Shown here: piece by piece, positions 49,801 through 61,322 of the stretch
How positions within the stretch are numbered: position 1 is the first letter of the stretch
Layout: each line of letters opens with the position of its first letter
From: Sanderia malayensis
Taxonomy: Eukaryota; Cnidaria; Scyphozoa; Semaeostomeae; Pelagiidae
DNA length: 64,000 bases
NCBI GenBank assembly: GCA_013076295.1
Contig: RQOL01000718.1
Coordinates: forward strand, 4,526,001-4,590,000
Direction of reading: 5' to 3'
Notes under the pieces: generated by a model
What the model saw: only the letters and a program-made list of their open reading frames with translations
The model's database searches: none
What the model was told of the DNA's origin: nothing
Made by a program: the position numbers and the translations under genes

Positions 49801-52800
49801 CACATTTAAATAGGGTGGATCACGATATTCATGTACGTAAATCTGTTTTCTGACAACAACAGAAAAAACCTTGAAAACACATTCAAATGTCCAAATTTTC
49901 TTAAAAGCCGAATGCCTGTGAACTATTTGGGGTCTCTGAATAGATTGAGAAAACTTCCAGTTTTCTGCAACCATTGGATCGAGGATTTTGGATTTTGGAC
50001 CTTAACGCCAATGGCCCTGGATTTATCGTGACAAAGTCATAACAAATGCAGACCAGGATTAACACGATAGCACTGTGACTGCTAGTTTACCAACAGAGAA
50101 AAGACCAAAATTTTAATGCGATTTCTTCGTATCGATTAACAAATGTCACTATCTTTGATCGGTACAGAACTTCAAAATTGCTTTGAAAATCGAAAACATA
50201 GCGAAACATAATAAATACTAAAGCTTTTCGTCTGACACTCATCAGAGAGAGAAAGAGTTCGTTTTCCCACTGGGACTCTTTCAATAACCTATTGTTCGCC
50301 AATGGCCAATGATTGGCCAATTTCGATCCTCTTCTGGGTATAATTGTTCGTTAGGTTTTCATTTTCGTTCTCTTTCTGACGTACTACTCTGATGAGTGTC
50401 AGACGAAAAGCTTTAGTATTTATTATGTTTCGCTATGTTTCCGATTTTCAAAGCAATTTTAAATGTCACTATGCTACTTCTCTGTTCAAACACATCACAG
50501 ATTCGCGTGTAGCTTTGCCTTGAAGGCAACCTCTGATTTAATCTAAAATTATACGGCTATTTATGTGACAATTCTACCCTAAATGTACATTGGAGACAAG
50601 CACTTTATTGATGTTTCAAGCAAAAGAAAGAAATAAGTGTCAATCTTGCAGTGAACTTTGTAAATAATATGATCACTTTATTACTCATTCCGATTTGAGA
50701 CCTTTTCATTTCTCTAGCCCAAATATTTCAAAAGTTAGTGTAGTTATTACGTCATCGTGAATACGAACAAACTTACAAGTTCTGCCATTGATAGGGATCA
50801 TACCACATCTATTTAAGTATCATTCTCCCGAATCATCTATGCAATTCTGGCTTTCAAACCTTCTATCAGTAGCCCCTTCTCTTGATAAATAACATAAGAC
50901 ATTGTAGGGGTTGTGTAACATACCTCTGCATACATTCTAAAGAGCGAATGTTCTCCCGCGGAAACAGATTGCTTTAACGGCTGCACGAGTTCTAGGACAT
51001 GCTTCAACTGGATAATTTCTGTTATTCTTGTTTCAGCTGATTTCTTGTCATCTTTTCTTGGCACTTGAATGCACAGTGATATCAGATGTTCTACGTCCAA
51101 AAACTTTGATAATACTGCAATGACAATTAACCTCTGGATTAGAAGAAAAATGCAAAGTTAATTAACAACAGAAAGACCTTACAAGTTGTTAGTTGACAAG
51201 AACAAAATTGTAGTTACCGGATTGCAAATTGAGAAACATGTCCTAAAAGAAAAATATTTCATTTTTTGGAGAACTATTATAATAATATATGTGAAGATTT
51301 GTTTTATTTTTTGCACAGTGCTGTTTAACACAGTTATGTAGTTCTAAATGTCAAATTTTGCGGCAGTAGATTCCCTCTTCGCTTTTCGGATACACAGTTA
51401 AAACTACCATTAAAACTGGTTTTTCAAGCGTAAATAATTTGTTAGGATGCCTCTGAGACCTTAGAATAATGGATGGAAATGAAGCAAAACGAAACGGACC
51501 TCCTTTCCCAAGAGTTCTGAAAATTAAAATAAAAGTCGATGAAAGAAAAATTTGTGGCACACTCGGCTAAACCGAGTTAAGCAAAAATATTTACACAGAA
51601 GAGTAAAAAATGAAATAAAACACAAACCTTCTATGCAATCAAATCTTGAATTAATTGTTTCAAGATCTGTTAGCATAAAAAAGTCATATAGCTTCTATGT
51701 TTTAAAATGAAAGAGCGAAATAGTCAAAGAAATGTGAAAATTTACAATTATGGATTAAAATCTAGGTTTTAGCTACCATGAGGTGGTTGAAGGATGTTGG
51801 CTCGCAGCAATCTTGCTGAAATGATAAAAAGATACTTTCTAAAGCAACAACCCAATCTGTCCCTTCTGACATCTTAGTAAATATAGTTGTAATAAGAATA
51901 TATTTAAACAAGTATCTATAGATTCTTACTGTCTATACTGGCATCATAGTGCTCAATGTACAGACGTACAGAGCAATAATATAGTCTGTCTGATGATTGC
52001 GAAAGTATGAAACTCAGAGTAACAGAGAACTAAGTCTACTTTCTTGCTTCTATTCTATTTAAATAAGTATATATAACATTAGAGTAAGTTTTCTTACAAC
52101 CAGCGGCCGTTTTAGTGTAATTCATAATTCCAAACAAAGAATGGCGGCTTCTGGGATCTTTCGAGTTTTGCACTAGTTCCAGATGCTTTGCAACTGATGT
52201 ATCTATCAATTGGAGGAAAGTGCAGCAGTAGCAAAACAACTTGAATTGATTAACTCGTTTAATTCCTTCTGTTCTTATGAAATAAAATAGCTTACCAATC
52301 AGGGTTGTGTTTTCACTTGCTTTGAACACAATCTTCAGTGAGTTTGGTGCGTACATTACATTTTGGATGAATTCGATGTACTTGAGTAATGCCTTTCAGC
52401 GAGCAAAATAATATTATGAATAATCAAATAAATAAATATCTGGCTTTTCTTTACGCTTGGCTCAGTCAACTCTTAACACTTAATGTTTTGAGATTCAATA
52501 AATGCGAAATGCATCTCTTTGCCGTATTTCGTTTGAACTGTACTAAGTGAATAAGAAATAAAGTTTAAACTTACCGCTGCAGTAGCTAGACAGTAATACC
52601 TAACAAGAAAATATTTTATGAATCAGCTATGAATAAAACAACATAAAATAGGAAATGAAGAATAAATGTTGCACCTTACTTGCTTTTAACTGCAATTTCA
52701 ACTGATTTGTACTCACTGACACACAAATCTTTAACGTACTGAAGACCTTAAATCACAAACCAATAAATAAATGCATGAACGAAACTTTAAAAATAATAAA

Positions 52801-54484
52801 AAATAAAAAAAATATCTTTCAAAAATATCTGTTGAAGGGGAAGTGGCTTTGGAATAGGTCATACCTGTAGCTTCGTTAAAATATTTTCTCTGCACAGTTG
52901 TCAATGTAATATTTGGAAATTTTTCTTTGATCTGAATGAAAACATCTGCCATTTGACCATTCTCACAAGCTGTACTTGGCATCAAAACCTATGCATCAAA
53001 TCATCTTGGTAACTATACATCAAATATGGCTGCTATAGCTATCAATTATAGGTTGCCTTAAAAATAAATCCCAACTAATCCCAAATGAATTAAAGGTATA
53101 AATAAAAATAAGAAGCAGATATAATTTTATGTTCTTACCTCAGTAGGCTTGAGGACATTCAACTTTGTCAGAAGTTTCACATAAGAAGCAGTATCTGAAA
53201 ACTATGTAACATGCACCTATTCACATCACTATAACTTAAACCTAAAACAATACTCAAACAAAGACTTTATTCAAACCCAAACTCTAAAAGGCCCCATGTC
53301 ATGTGCATGTTATGTTCAAAACCAATTGACTTTACCAAACAAGAATTTCCCAAACAGACTTGTAGTCTTTGCGCTTTCCATAATATAACTCACTTTAAGC
53401 CTTGTAAGCTTTTGATATAAAGCAATATCTCATGCTTCTTTCAAAGCCTGTTGTATCAATACCTCACCAAAGCTATATTGAATTTAAATTGAATTTAAAT
53501 GCCTCACCTGAAGTAGTGTCAATTCAGATCCTTTTAAATCGATTGCAGCCATTCCAACTTCGCCTTTAGCCAGACCCCTTCCTTCCACAATGGCTAAATT
53601 GACAATAAATTGTGATAAACAAAAGTAGCAAATTTAGCACATATCCTTCATACCCCTCCTCCCCAAAACAATGTTGTCTGTAGAGACAGCCTTATACATA
53701 TTGTCAGAACTCTTTTCGGACAATGATCACACAAGGGTCTGATTGAGAAAACAACATTGTTTCAGGAAGAGTGGGGTTCAATAAAACCCACAAAAAGTGT
53801 CCAAATGACCTTTGTCCACTATTGTAGTAAAGTCATATATGGAATTTACCAACAATGTAAGAAGATTCCATGGCTCTTGAAGCAGCAGGGGTTGTGGCTA
53901 AATTCTGACGAGGTGTTCTCGCTGATAAAGATAATGATGATGTTGTTGATGGAATGTGAGATTGATTTTTGTTTGATAATAATGATGATGAATATGACGA
54001 TGGAGTGACCATGCCTCCAACACTAATCAGAGAGGATGTTGCTCTTCGTTTAGCAGAGCTGAAATAAACCAAATTCAAATATAGAGAATTTGCATTAGTT
54101 AGAGTCTCTATCATACTACTTTGCCAACTCCAGCTTTTTCATTTCATTGACTTTATTTTTAAATTCAATGACATGACAAGCTAAAGGAAAGGAAAGGAGG
54201 TGACAGACAAGAAAAATAAAACAAAATAAAACAGGCCTTTAGATTGTATGTAGTAATAAGCAACAAACCATTGCACAGGAAATTTTCTACTAGTAGCAGA
54301 AGGAGTTTTGAATATAAATAATTCTTCGTTGGTAGCTTTTGGTGTATCTGTTGTTACTTGAGTCCCTGGAGTCTTCTTCGTTCCTTCATTTCGATCTAAA
54401 AAGGACGTCATTTTCACAAATTCGAAGAATAAGCAAATCGACTGAAATCATAAAGCTATGCTTACCATCTAAAATCCAAGACAT
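43890..54484 (-). CDS. MSH4: MutS homologue 4 (meiotic crossover protein)
   Basis: Splice model of 32 exons, 888 residues, every phase consistent: 54466-54484, 54269-54395, 53850-54058, 53508-53593, 53139-53201, 52865-52988, 52680-52746, 52576-52600, 52296-52392, 52098-52202, 51777-51815, 51628-51666, 51500-51516, 51218-51242, 50924-51114, 49438-49557, 49313-49325, 49154-49207, 48894-49066, 48767-48779, 48547-48592, 48010-48134, 47792-47889, 47230-47277, 46948-47115, 46622-46648, 46351-46461, 45031-45101, 44919-44937, 44651-44726, 44443-44534, 43890-44069. MSH4 forms a heterodimer with MSH5 that stabilises recombination intermediates. Visible family marks: [49 protein letters not shown], Walker A GPNMSGKSTYL (split by an intron), [11 protein letters not shown], Walker [22 protein letters not shown]. 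As in the family, the mismatch-recognition N-terminal domain is absent. The weakest exons are 51500-51516, 48767-48779 (needs a GC donor) and the last one. Confidence 0.93.
47670..47711 (+). ncRNA. Type I hammerhead ribozyme, copy 1
   Basis: The core fits the hammerhead consensus: stem I strand UCUGU, CUGAUGA (47675-47681), stem II GUGC-GCAA-GCAU with a GNRA loop, GAAA (47694-47697), a 2-bp stem III (CU-CAG-AG), cleavage triplet GUC, then the stem I partner GCAGA. Predicted cleavage is between 47706 and 47707. Stem I is the open stem, so type I. It lies in an MSH4 intron on the opposite strand. Confidence 0.8.
50113..50470. repeat. Inverted repeat in an MSH4 intron with a hammerhead-like core
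   Basis: Two arms of about 80-90 bp (about 50160-50245 and 50388-50470) are inverted copies, both containing AATAAATACTAAAGC on one strand, separated by about 145 bp. On its outward strand each arm reads CTGATGAGTGTCAGACGAAA, a hammerhead-like core with a very short stem II. It looks like a foldback or a pair of retroelement ends. Confidence 0.6.
51985..52026 (+). ncRNA. Type I hammerhead ribozyme, copy 2
   Basis: Same architecture as the copy at 47670: UCUGU, CUGAUGA (51990-51996), stem II UUGC-GAAA-GUAU, GAAA (52009-52012), CU-CAG-AG, triplet GUA, stem I partner ACAGA. The stem I change G to A turns a G-U pair into A-U, and the cleavage base changes C to A, still allowed. Stem II has one U-U mismatch at its base. 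Also in an MSH4 intron, antisense. Confidence 0.75.
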
Positions 54485-54680
54485 TGTTCCGTTGGTTGTT
54501 GAGCAATTCTCACTGTTTGTAATCATTTGTTTATTTCAATTCCTTTTGAAAGGGGTGCATGTTGAGTTGAATCGCGTCATTAATAATTTCAAATAGCGCT
54601 AACAACGCGCCAAATATTGTCAAACCGAGGCTGTTTAAAATAGCGAGACGGAGACGAGACGAAATAAAATAACTTTCCCC

Positions 54681-54773
54681 GTTAGGCAGGTAGATGAAAG
54701 ATATCAACGGTTCAAAGTAGGTAAATTTTCGGATTCCAAAATCGGAAACATAAACGAAAACTTGCTTCGGTCG
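54681..54773. promoter_or_regulatory. Mirrored upstream element, MSH4 side
   Basis: About 90 bp lying 200 bp upstream of the MSH4 start, nearly identical (about 90 percent by eye) to the reverse complement of 61652-61740, which precedes TMEM183. Shared core words: AGATGAAAGATATCAACGG and AAAACTTGCTTCGGTCG. The orientation is the same relative to each gene, which suggests a promoter or 5' leader element. It could instead be a repeat. Confidence 0.55.
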
Positions 54774-55779
54774 TAACATAGCTCGGTGCTCCAATAGTTA
54801 CTCGCACAACTCGGAACAGTTAGTGAAATATCAGACTTCGGTGAAAAGCATCATATCCTAGTTTGTGAGTATATATGTATGAAATTTCATCATTCCACAT
54901 TAATTATAATAATTAGCAATAGTAAATTCTAAGTTCCCCACTTACACAAAGCAAGTTGACAAAAGTTGGTAAAAGAAAAAGAATTTTTTCCTTTTGATTG
55001 AACAATAACAGAGCAAAACAAGAGTATATAATGCGATATATTATGTAAAAATATTACTGGCTGTAAAATATTGTTTGTGTTAAAAGCTGGAATATAAATG
55101 TCAGTATAAATGTATTTGAAAAACAAAACAGAGAACATGAAATTGAAACTGAAAAAGCAGCAGCGATGATGACTCTTTCATAAACTTCAAAAAACAAGCC
55201 TCCAACAGCATACACTCTTTTTTTATAAGAATACTTAATTTTTGTTGAGTCTCAATATTCTTAATTTTGTTCTATTTTGAGCTTTGGAATTTTATTAAAT
55301 TATTCTTAGCGCGGCGTTCGATACTTCTGTAAAAACATGATTTAGAACACAATGTCAAAGTTCCAAAAAATCAATGACACAGGAATATCTTCCTGGATAA
55401 ACTTTTACTGAATTCATGGAGTCCAACAGAGACCCTGTTTGATTCGTCCGAGAATATGTCACGTCAATGCAAAAGTTGTCATCATCCTATCCTACAGCTT
55501 CATAAACCAGATTCATAAGCAGGCCAAACCTGTTTTACCAAGAGGAAGTTAAAGAATGCACTTTCTCAGAGTCCTCTTGCCCCATTCTATTCAACCTCTT
55601 ATTTACGTGCGGTGGACTATACTGGCCCCGGTGGGGCAATGATACGCAATGATAACTACCATAAATTTTTGAGTTGTAAATATCAAAACACAAAACCTGA
55701 AATATAGCCATCCCAATGCAATTACTTGTATTTTGAAAATGATTTTTTGAAAATTTTTCAGCCAGGGGGTTCGTCTATA
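54774..55779. other. No gene recognised
   Basis: AT-rich stretch between the MSH4 upstream element and an LTR remnant. Nothing recognised. Confidence 0.4.
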
Positions 55780-56043
55780 ACTCAACTCATACAGTCAAAA
55801 AGAAGGGAGAGTCCAATTAATTACTTACATCCAACGTAAAATTACATGAAGAAGCAAATAATAAATATGACTAAAACGGATAACTGGGACTACAACAATA
55901 CTGAGAAAATACCGCACCTTCATGACGGACACTAACGGGGATACCATTCAGCCACGAATGACGCAGAGGCATTCCCGCTAATGATATGCAAAAAGACCTA
56001 ACTAAATGAAACTGAATGGGCCTAACTATAACGAAACTGTGAC
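55780..56043 (-). repeat. Gypsy LTR remnant, inverted relative to 2894-3370
   Basis: The minus strand starts TGTCACAG at 56043 and follows the 2894-3370 LTR for over 200 bases (for example TAGCGGGAATGCC, GTCATTCGTGGCTGAA, TATTTTCTCAGT). No internal coding part is attached, so it is a solo or truncated LTR. Confidence 0.7.
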
Positions 56044-56388
56044 ACTGACACCACCAATGATTAAACTACAACGTGGGCAACGGATTGAGTAACCTATGAA
56101 AAGGCCTAAACAATGCTGGGAAAACATTCTAAACAGGCCTAAACAACAATCCTACCACAATTAGCCAAGCCTTTAGGGACGTAATAATTGCTGCTGCGTA
56201 GCGGAACGAAGTGAAGCGGCTGCGCAGCAGAATATAATCGAGTTCTTCTCGAGAAAAAATCTGTTTGTGTAAATATGTGTTTGTTTGTCGGATTTTAGCC
56301 TGCGCGTGGCCTCAAATCCTCCCTCCTCCGTTTAGCCGCATGCTGGTTTTATTATCAATTCATCAATGGCGGTCATCTTTTTGCTGCA

Positions 56389-56757
56389 GTGCAGCGATTC
56401 GTTTTAGAAACATTTGGAAAACGATATTTGGTTGGCTTATCTGGTTTGGTTATTAACTTTAATTCGTGGTCAGAATCGAGAAGGCCAAAAAAGGCCAATT
56501 TTATTTCGACAAGAACACAGGAGTTGCTTTCTTGTCGTGGGGTTAACTTGACAAAAGTGAATGCCTGGAAGGTGTGCGGAAGTGTAGTAGGCTCCCAAAA
56601 CTATTGTGTCATCATTTTCACCATCATTATGTATTTTATTGTTTTAGCAGGGGATATTGAAAGTAATCCCGGTCCAGAAAATCTTGACTTCAGATTTCAA
56701 GGGGTTTCCTACATTTATTCCCCTGTTTTTGGTATTGTTTTGTACGGTGGCCCATAA
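56389..56757 (+). pseudogene. Truncated retroelement-type ORF ending in a 2A ribosome-skipping motif
   Basis: A 122-codon frame. A hydrophobic run leads to GDIESNPGP at 56651-56677, matching the 2A consensus D-x-E-x-NPGP, where ribosomes skip a peptide bond before the last proline. 2A-like sequences are known at the N-terminus of CR1/L2-type non-LTR retrotransposons of marine invertebrates. Only about 27 codons follow before the stop at the edge of copy B of the integrase+HECT transposon, so the downstream partner is lost. No endonuclease domain is attached. The start codon is uncertain. Confidence 0.55.
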
Positions 56758-56760
56758 CTG

Positions 56761-56892
56761 TCACATCAAATTCAAACCTTCACATCAAATTCAAACTCTC
56801 ACATCAAATTCAAACTCTCACATCAAATTCAAACTCTCACATCAAATTCAAACTCTCACATCAAATTCAAACTCTCACATCAAATTCAAGCG
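56761..56892 (+). repeat. Left 19-bp end array, copy B
   Basis: Seven near-perfect tandem units of TCACATCAAATTCAAACTC beginning at 56761, 56780, 56799, 56818, 56837, 56856 and 56875. The first unit ends CCT and the last is altered. It probably serves as transposase or regulator binding sites. Confidence 0.95.
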
Positions 56893-56986
56893 AAGAATGA
56901 AAGCGAGGCTGACCACGTGGTCTATACATCAGACTCTTGATTTGCTCTGTACATCAGAATCCAGCCTGCCGTTCTCTTCACACAAA

Positions 56987-58547
56987 ATGTTTTGTTTTTC
57001 ATGTGGCCATGACTTGATTGCAAATACCAATTTTTGTACCAGATGTGGATTAGGTAAGAACAAAATATATGTAATGTTTATGCCAATGAAAGTAGCGCTG
57101 GAATAATATATAGGCCTAGAAGAAAATAATCTTCAGATTCCCCGGCCAGCTAGTTGTCATTTCTCGGCTAGTTGTCATTTTGCGCAGATCCTGGAAGAAA
57201 TAAGCATAACTTTGAAGATAGGGTCTAGCCACCTCTTTAGTGCCTGACAAAAGTGTTGGAAGTACATGCTGAAAGTCCCCTTGTGGGTGGAGATGTTTGA
57301 ATTGTCAATATTTTTAAGTTTATTTTTTTTCCTTGCAAACAGCTACTGGAGGCAATGCTAATCATGAACATGATATGCTGGATGACGAGTACGAGGATGA
57401 GAACAATCCAGCAAACTTTAATGAAGAGGATTTAATAAGATATTATTTCAACCGAGGATTCAAATACGAAGAAATAATTCAATTTCTCGCGAAATATTAC
57501 AACCACAGCATAAGTTACAGCACTCTTCTCAGAAGGCTTAAGCAGTATGGACTGAAAAGACGAGATCAACTCACGAACGACATTTTCATCAGAGCACGGG
57601 CAAGAATTTCAGACATCATAAACGGCCCTGGATCAGCTGGTGGTTATCGGACAGTCTGGCACACTCTAGAGCTTGAAGGCATGCGGGTTCCCAGAATCGT
57701 AGTCCAAGAAATGTTACGTGAATTAGATCCAGAAGGATGCATGCTAAGAAGCGCTCGCCGACTGAAAAGGAGAGAATACATAAATCCAGGTCCAAACTAT
57801 GCTTGGCATATGGACGGGTATGACAAATTAAAGCCATGGGGATTTCCAATACATGGCTGTATCGACGGTTTCAGTAGACGTATTTTGTGGCTAAAAGTTT
57901 GCAAATCAAATAATTTCCCAAGTATTCCTGGCTCTTATTATCTGGGAGTTGTAACTAAACTTGGTGGCTGCCCCGCAGAATTGGTGTCTGATCTTGGTAC
58001 TGAGAACAGTCTTGCAGCTACAATGCAGTCTTTTTTCCGCGATAATCCCGAATCACACAGGTACGTTCCATCCCCCAGGAATCAAAGAATAGAAGGGTGG
58101 TGGTCTTTTTTCAGCAAAAACAGGACAATTTGGTGGAGAAATTTGTTTAAGGATATGGAATCAGAAGGTGAGATAGATCTTTCTTCCGAATTGAGCAAGG
58201 CTTGTTTGTGGCATAGCTTCCATGGACTGCTGCAGCAAGAGTGCGATTTCATTAAAGAGCATTGGAATACACATTATATTAGAAGATCACGTCATGAAAC
58301 TGTCAGTGGTCGCCCAGATTCATTGTTTTTCCTACCGGAAATGCACAACGCTGAGAATCTGATCAAAGCAGTCGAAGCAGCTGATATAGCATATGCAAAG
58401 AATCACCTACTGACCCTGGATGTATGTGAATATACGGAATACGTTGAATACATCGCCCAAGAAATGTCTGCGCCAAAGCCTGCTACATGGCAAGAAGCCT
58501 GTACTCTAAATAGAGAGCTAATGAACAAAATTAATGAAATTAACTGA
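56987..58547 (+). CDS. Zinc-ribbon DDE integrase-like transposase (copy B)
   Basis: Two exons, 56987-57053 (67 nt) and 57343-58547, giving 423 residues. The downstream ATG in the intron near 57333 is not used in this model. Exon 1 encodes a zinc ribbon: C3, C6, C17, C20 in MFCFSCGHDLIANTNFCTRC. Exon 2 has an acidic stretch, a helix-turn-helix-like segment (YEEIIQFLAKYY...YSTLLRRLKQYG), then the core with [26 protein letters not shown] and NQRIEGWW holding the D, D and E. Same core as copy A. The ribbon probably binds DNA or a partner. Converges on the HECT gene 250 bp away. No break seen. Confidence 0.9.
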
Positions 58548-58797
58548 TAATTTTTTGGTATAAACAACCACGGTGGAATCAAGCTGCTTGAGTAAACAGT
58601 GGAAGGCCCTGCCCTTGCAAGAAGGGAACATTTGATTATTTTCTACCTATCATAAGGCATAAACCGAACAATATCAAAAATTAATACACTGAACAGTAAG
58701 TATAAAAACTACAATTGTTTGAATAAAACGTTACAAAACGGAACACTGGTCATTGTTTGTTTGTCCACTTGGTTCAAATTTTAATGGAACTTAGAAG

Positions 58798-61095
58798 TCA
58801 TGGTCGTCCAAAACTCTGTGCCTGTGAAACCGCCAAAGAAAATAGGGAATAAAACTCCTCTGTTGTTTTGAAGTGTGCAGTGGGAAATGTTATTTCTTTT
58901 GCACAGGCACTCACAACAGGAAAACATATTCTATGAGTGGGGTTTCGTACCAGACACTCGTGATCGAAGAATACACTGATTTTCATTTCATCACCATCCA
59001 GTGGCTTGTGCGAGCTACCTGTTATCCACTTCAAAACTGCTTTGGGACTTGCTTTGATCTCTTCGAACTTCTCATCCAAACTCTCTGGTTTCTTTGTTTC
59101 ATCTCCTTCGTCAGATGTATCTGGATAATTCCATGTGATGGCAGACAAGTGGCTTTTGATTTCTTGGGGGTTGTCTTCAAGGTGAAACAAATAATCCTGG
59201 AACAGGTCCATGGTATGCTCTTCAGTCTTTCTCCTTGTACTACCCATCTCTGAGAAGTTTGGACAAAGCAATGAAAACAAATAGTTGGCGTTAATTATCC
59301 CATCATCACCACCTTTTACAAATAGCTCTTTGCAAACACTTCCATTTTTCAAGAGGATATCTTTCAATCCATACAGGTTTAATCCTTCCATGAACTCTGC
59401 CAAATAGACTGCCCTCTGACTTACTATACTGACCATCACTGACCCCTTGATTTCTTCAATATGGTTGACATCAATTACTCCGGTGTATCCATGATCAATG
59501 ATTTGATCTGTGCTACTATCTAGATCTGCAGTTAAAATTGTTAGCTGCTTCTTTTCATTCTCAGTGAGGCTTTTGTCACACAGCTCTTTCATGTCAATCA
59601 TTGGGTGAATGAGTTGTTTATATACACATTCTGCAAGGAAGGTTGGCGCTGGCCCACCTTGTGCAATACTAGCAGCAACTAATTGACCACATGCCTTAAA
59701 ATTTCCATTCTTCACGTGCAATGTTGAGGAAAGTGGACTTCCAAATGGAAACATCTGCCTCCCAATGTCTGAAATCGAATTAGAGAAAAATTCTTTGGCT
59801 ATGGCCCCACTGTCAATTCCATATTCACCAAGGTAATGCACACGAATTGCTCTTTCTGGGCTTCCGAGTCTTACTTGACGTTGCCACAAGGATAAAATTC
59901 TGAAGATATCAGCACCTCTTCTAACAGTGAACAATAAATTCTCTGAACGGTCCACTTTGCTTGCAAGGCTCTTGACAACATCCTGGACACTGTTTATGTT
60001 CATTGTGATTTCAATACTCTGCTTTGGAAGGATTGCTTCATTCAGGCTTCTGTGAAGCTCTAGGGCTACCTTTTCATCACTCTCTGTGTGAGGTTTCTCA
60101 ATAACACTTTCAACCTGCTCTATTCCTCCTCTTGTTTCTGTTTTCCTTATTTTAAAGGCAGGAAATTCCAAATCAAAATCATCATCACTTACGCTGACAA
60201 CATCCTTCTCAACATGTGTGAAATCAGTCTTTGTGCAGAGATAAAGAGTTATTCTATTGTAATCGTGACCCTTCTCTTCCCTGTACCGTTTCAGAGTAAA
60301 TTTTTCATTGCTGCCAGGCAGGAAGTTGGCTCTCTGCCCATCTTCATAACAAAGAATGTATTCTTCATCTTCATCATAAAGATCACTTTGGTATGCCCGC
60401 CACTTTTCTTCGGCCTTAGCCAGAAATTCCTCATAGCCAATACCACTCTTGACTTTCAAAGCCAGCCGTTTTCCTCGCTTTGCTTTAACCTTCTCAATCT
60501 TGTGATTCCATTCCATCAGGCCTATGAAAATTGCCACATCTGGATCCTTGGCTTTCTTTTTGCTGTTCACTTTGGCCTTCCACTGCTTTCCTTTTCCCAA
60601 CTTGAAGTCATGGAAAGACTTGAACCGAGGTGCAATTCCAGCTGGGCCTTCTTTCGAAGAACTTGCAACAGAGCAATTTGTCATTGAAGAGCCTGCAGGA
60701 TATCCTGGCACTTGGCCAACATTGTCCAGTTTTACATCTAGTGTGAAAATATGATTTCCAATTGAAAAAAACCCTCAACATACACCCATCAATAGTGGTA
60801 GGAAAAGTCATTTGGATTTCAGTTTTAGATGAGGTATTCTTATGAAACATCCACTTTATCATTTTATAAATAATTTGCATATTTTACTGTTCATCATTTT
60901 CACACATTGTTCTATAGACTTAGGTCTGCGCCAATTCCACCTTCCACACATGCAATTAGGCCCTCATTCAAATATGGTTTCGTAATGAAAGCTCGTGTTC
61001 AAAAACAAGTAAATGCTAATATTCATACCTGCTCCACATTGTGCGCAAAAGTTCGCTTGCTTGCCAAGTTCACTGCCACATGAATGGCAAAACAT
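58798..61095 (-). CDS. Zinc-ribbon HECT E3 ubiquitin ligase (copy B)
   Basis: Two exons, 61029-61095 (67 nt) and 58798-60737, giving 668 residues. Exon 1 encodes a zinc ribbon, C3, C6, C17, C20 (MFCHSCGSELGKQANFCAQC), with exactly the spacing of the transposase exon 1. A Lys-rich region and a mid region follow, then a HECT domain over about the last 370 residues, including YLGEYGIDSGAIAKEFFSN near its start. The presumed catalytic Cys is in FPVVSACAKEITFP, 35 residues from the C terminus, the same distance as in copy A. It would transfer ubiquitin to an unknown substrate. Confidence 0.9.
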
Positions 61096-61208
61096 TTCGT
61101 TGTTTTCAGCTTCACACACTCAAAAGAGACCTTGTACATACAACAGCTCACGAGCTCAGTGGACACAACACAATCCACTCCACGTGCTCAGCCTCGCTTT
61201 CATTCTCA

Positions 61209-61322
61209 GAGTTTGAATTTGATGTGAGAGTTTGAATTTGATGTGAAGGTTTGAATTTGATGTGAGAGTTTGAATTTGATGTGAAGGTTTGAATTTGATG
61301 TGAGAGTTTGAATTTGATGTGA
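61209..61322 (-). repeat. Right 19-bp end array, copy B
   Basis: Six units in inverted orientation; GAG- and AGG-type unit starts partly alternate. Beyond 61322 is GATTCAAACACATCAAAT, which can fold back on the last unit. Confidence 0.95.

Noticed and set aside
51351..51560. Open frame [14 protein letters not shown] as an MSH4 exon
   Set aside because: Wrong phase. In the MSH4 phase only a 17-nt exon (51500-51516) continues the protein before the next exon at 51218-51242.
57333..57342. ATG at 57333 as transposase start
   Set aside because: It lies before the intron acceptor at 57342; exon 1 at 56987-57053 joins in phase and gives a zinc ribbon matched by the HECT gene.
56761..61322. Tandem 19-bp repeats as a CRISPR-like or satellite array
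   Set aside because: Units are head to tail without spacers, occur as an inverted pair, and bound two transposon genes. They are transposon end arrays in an animal genome.
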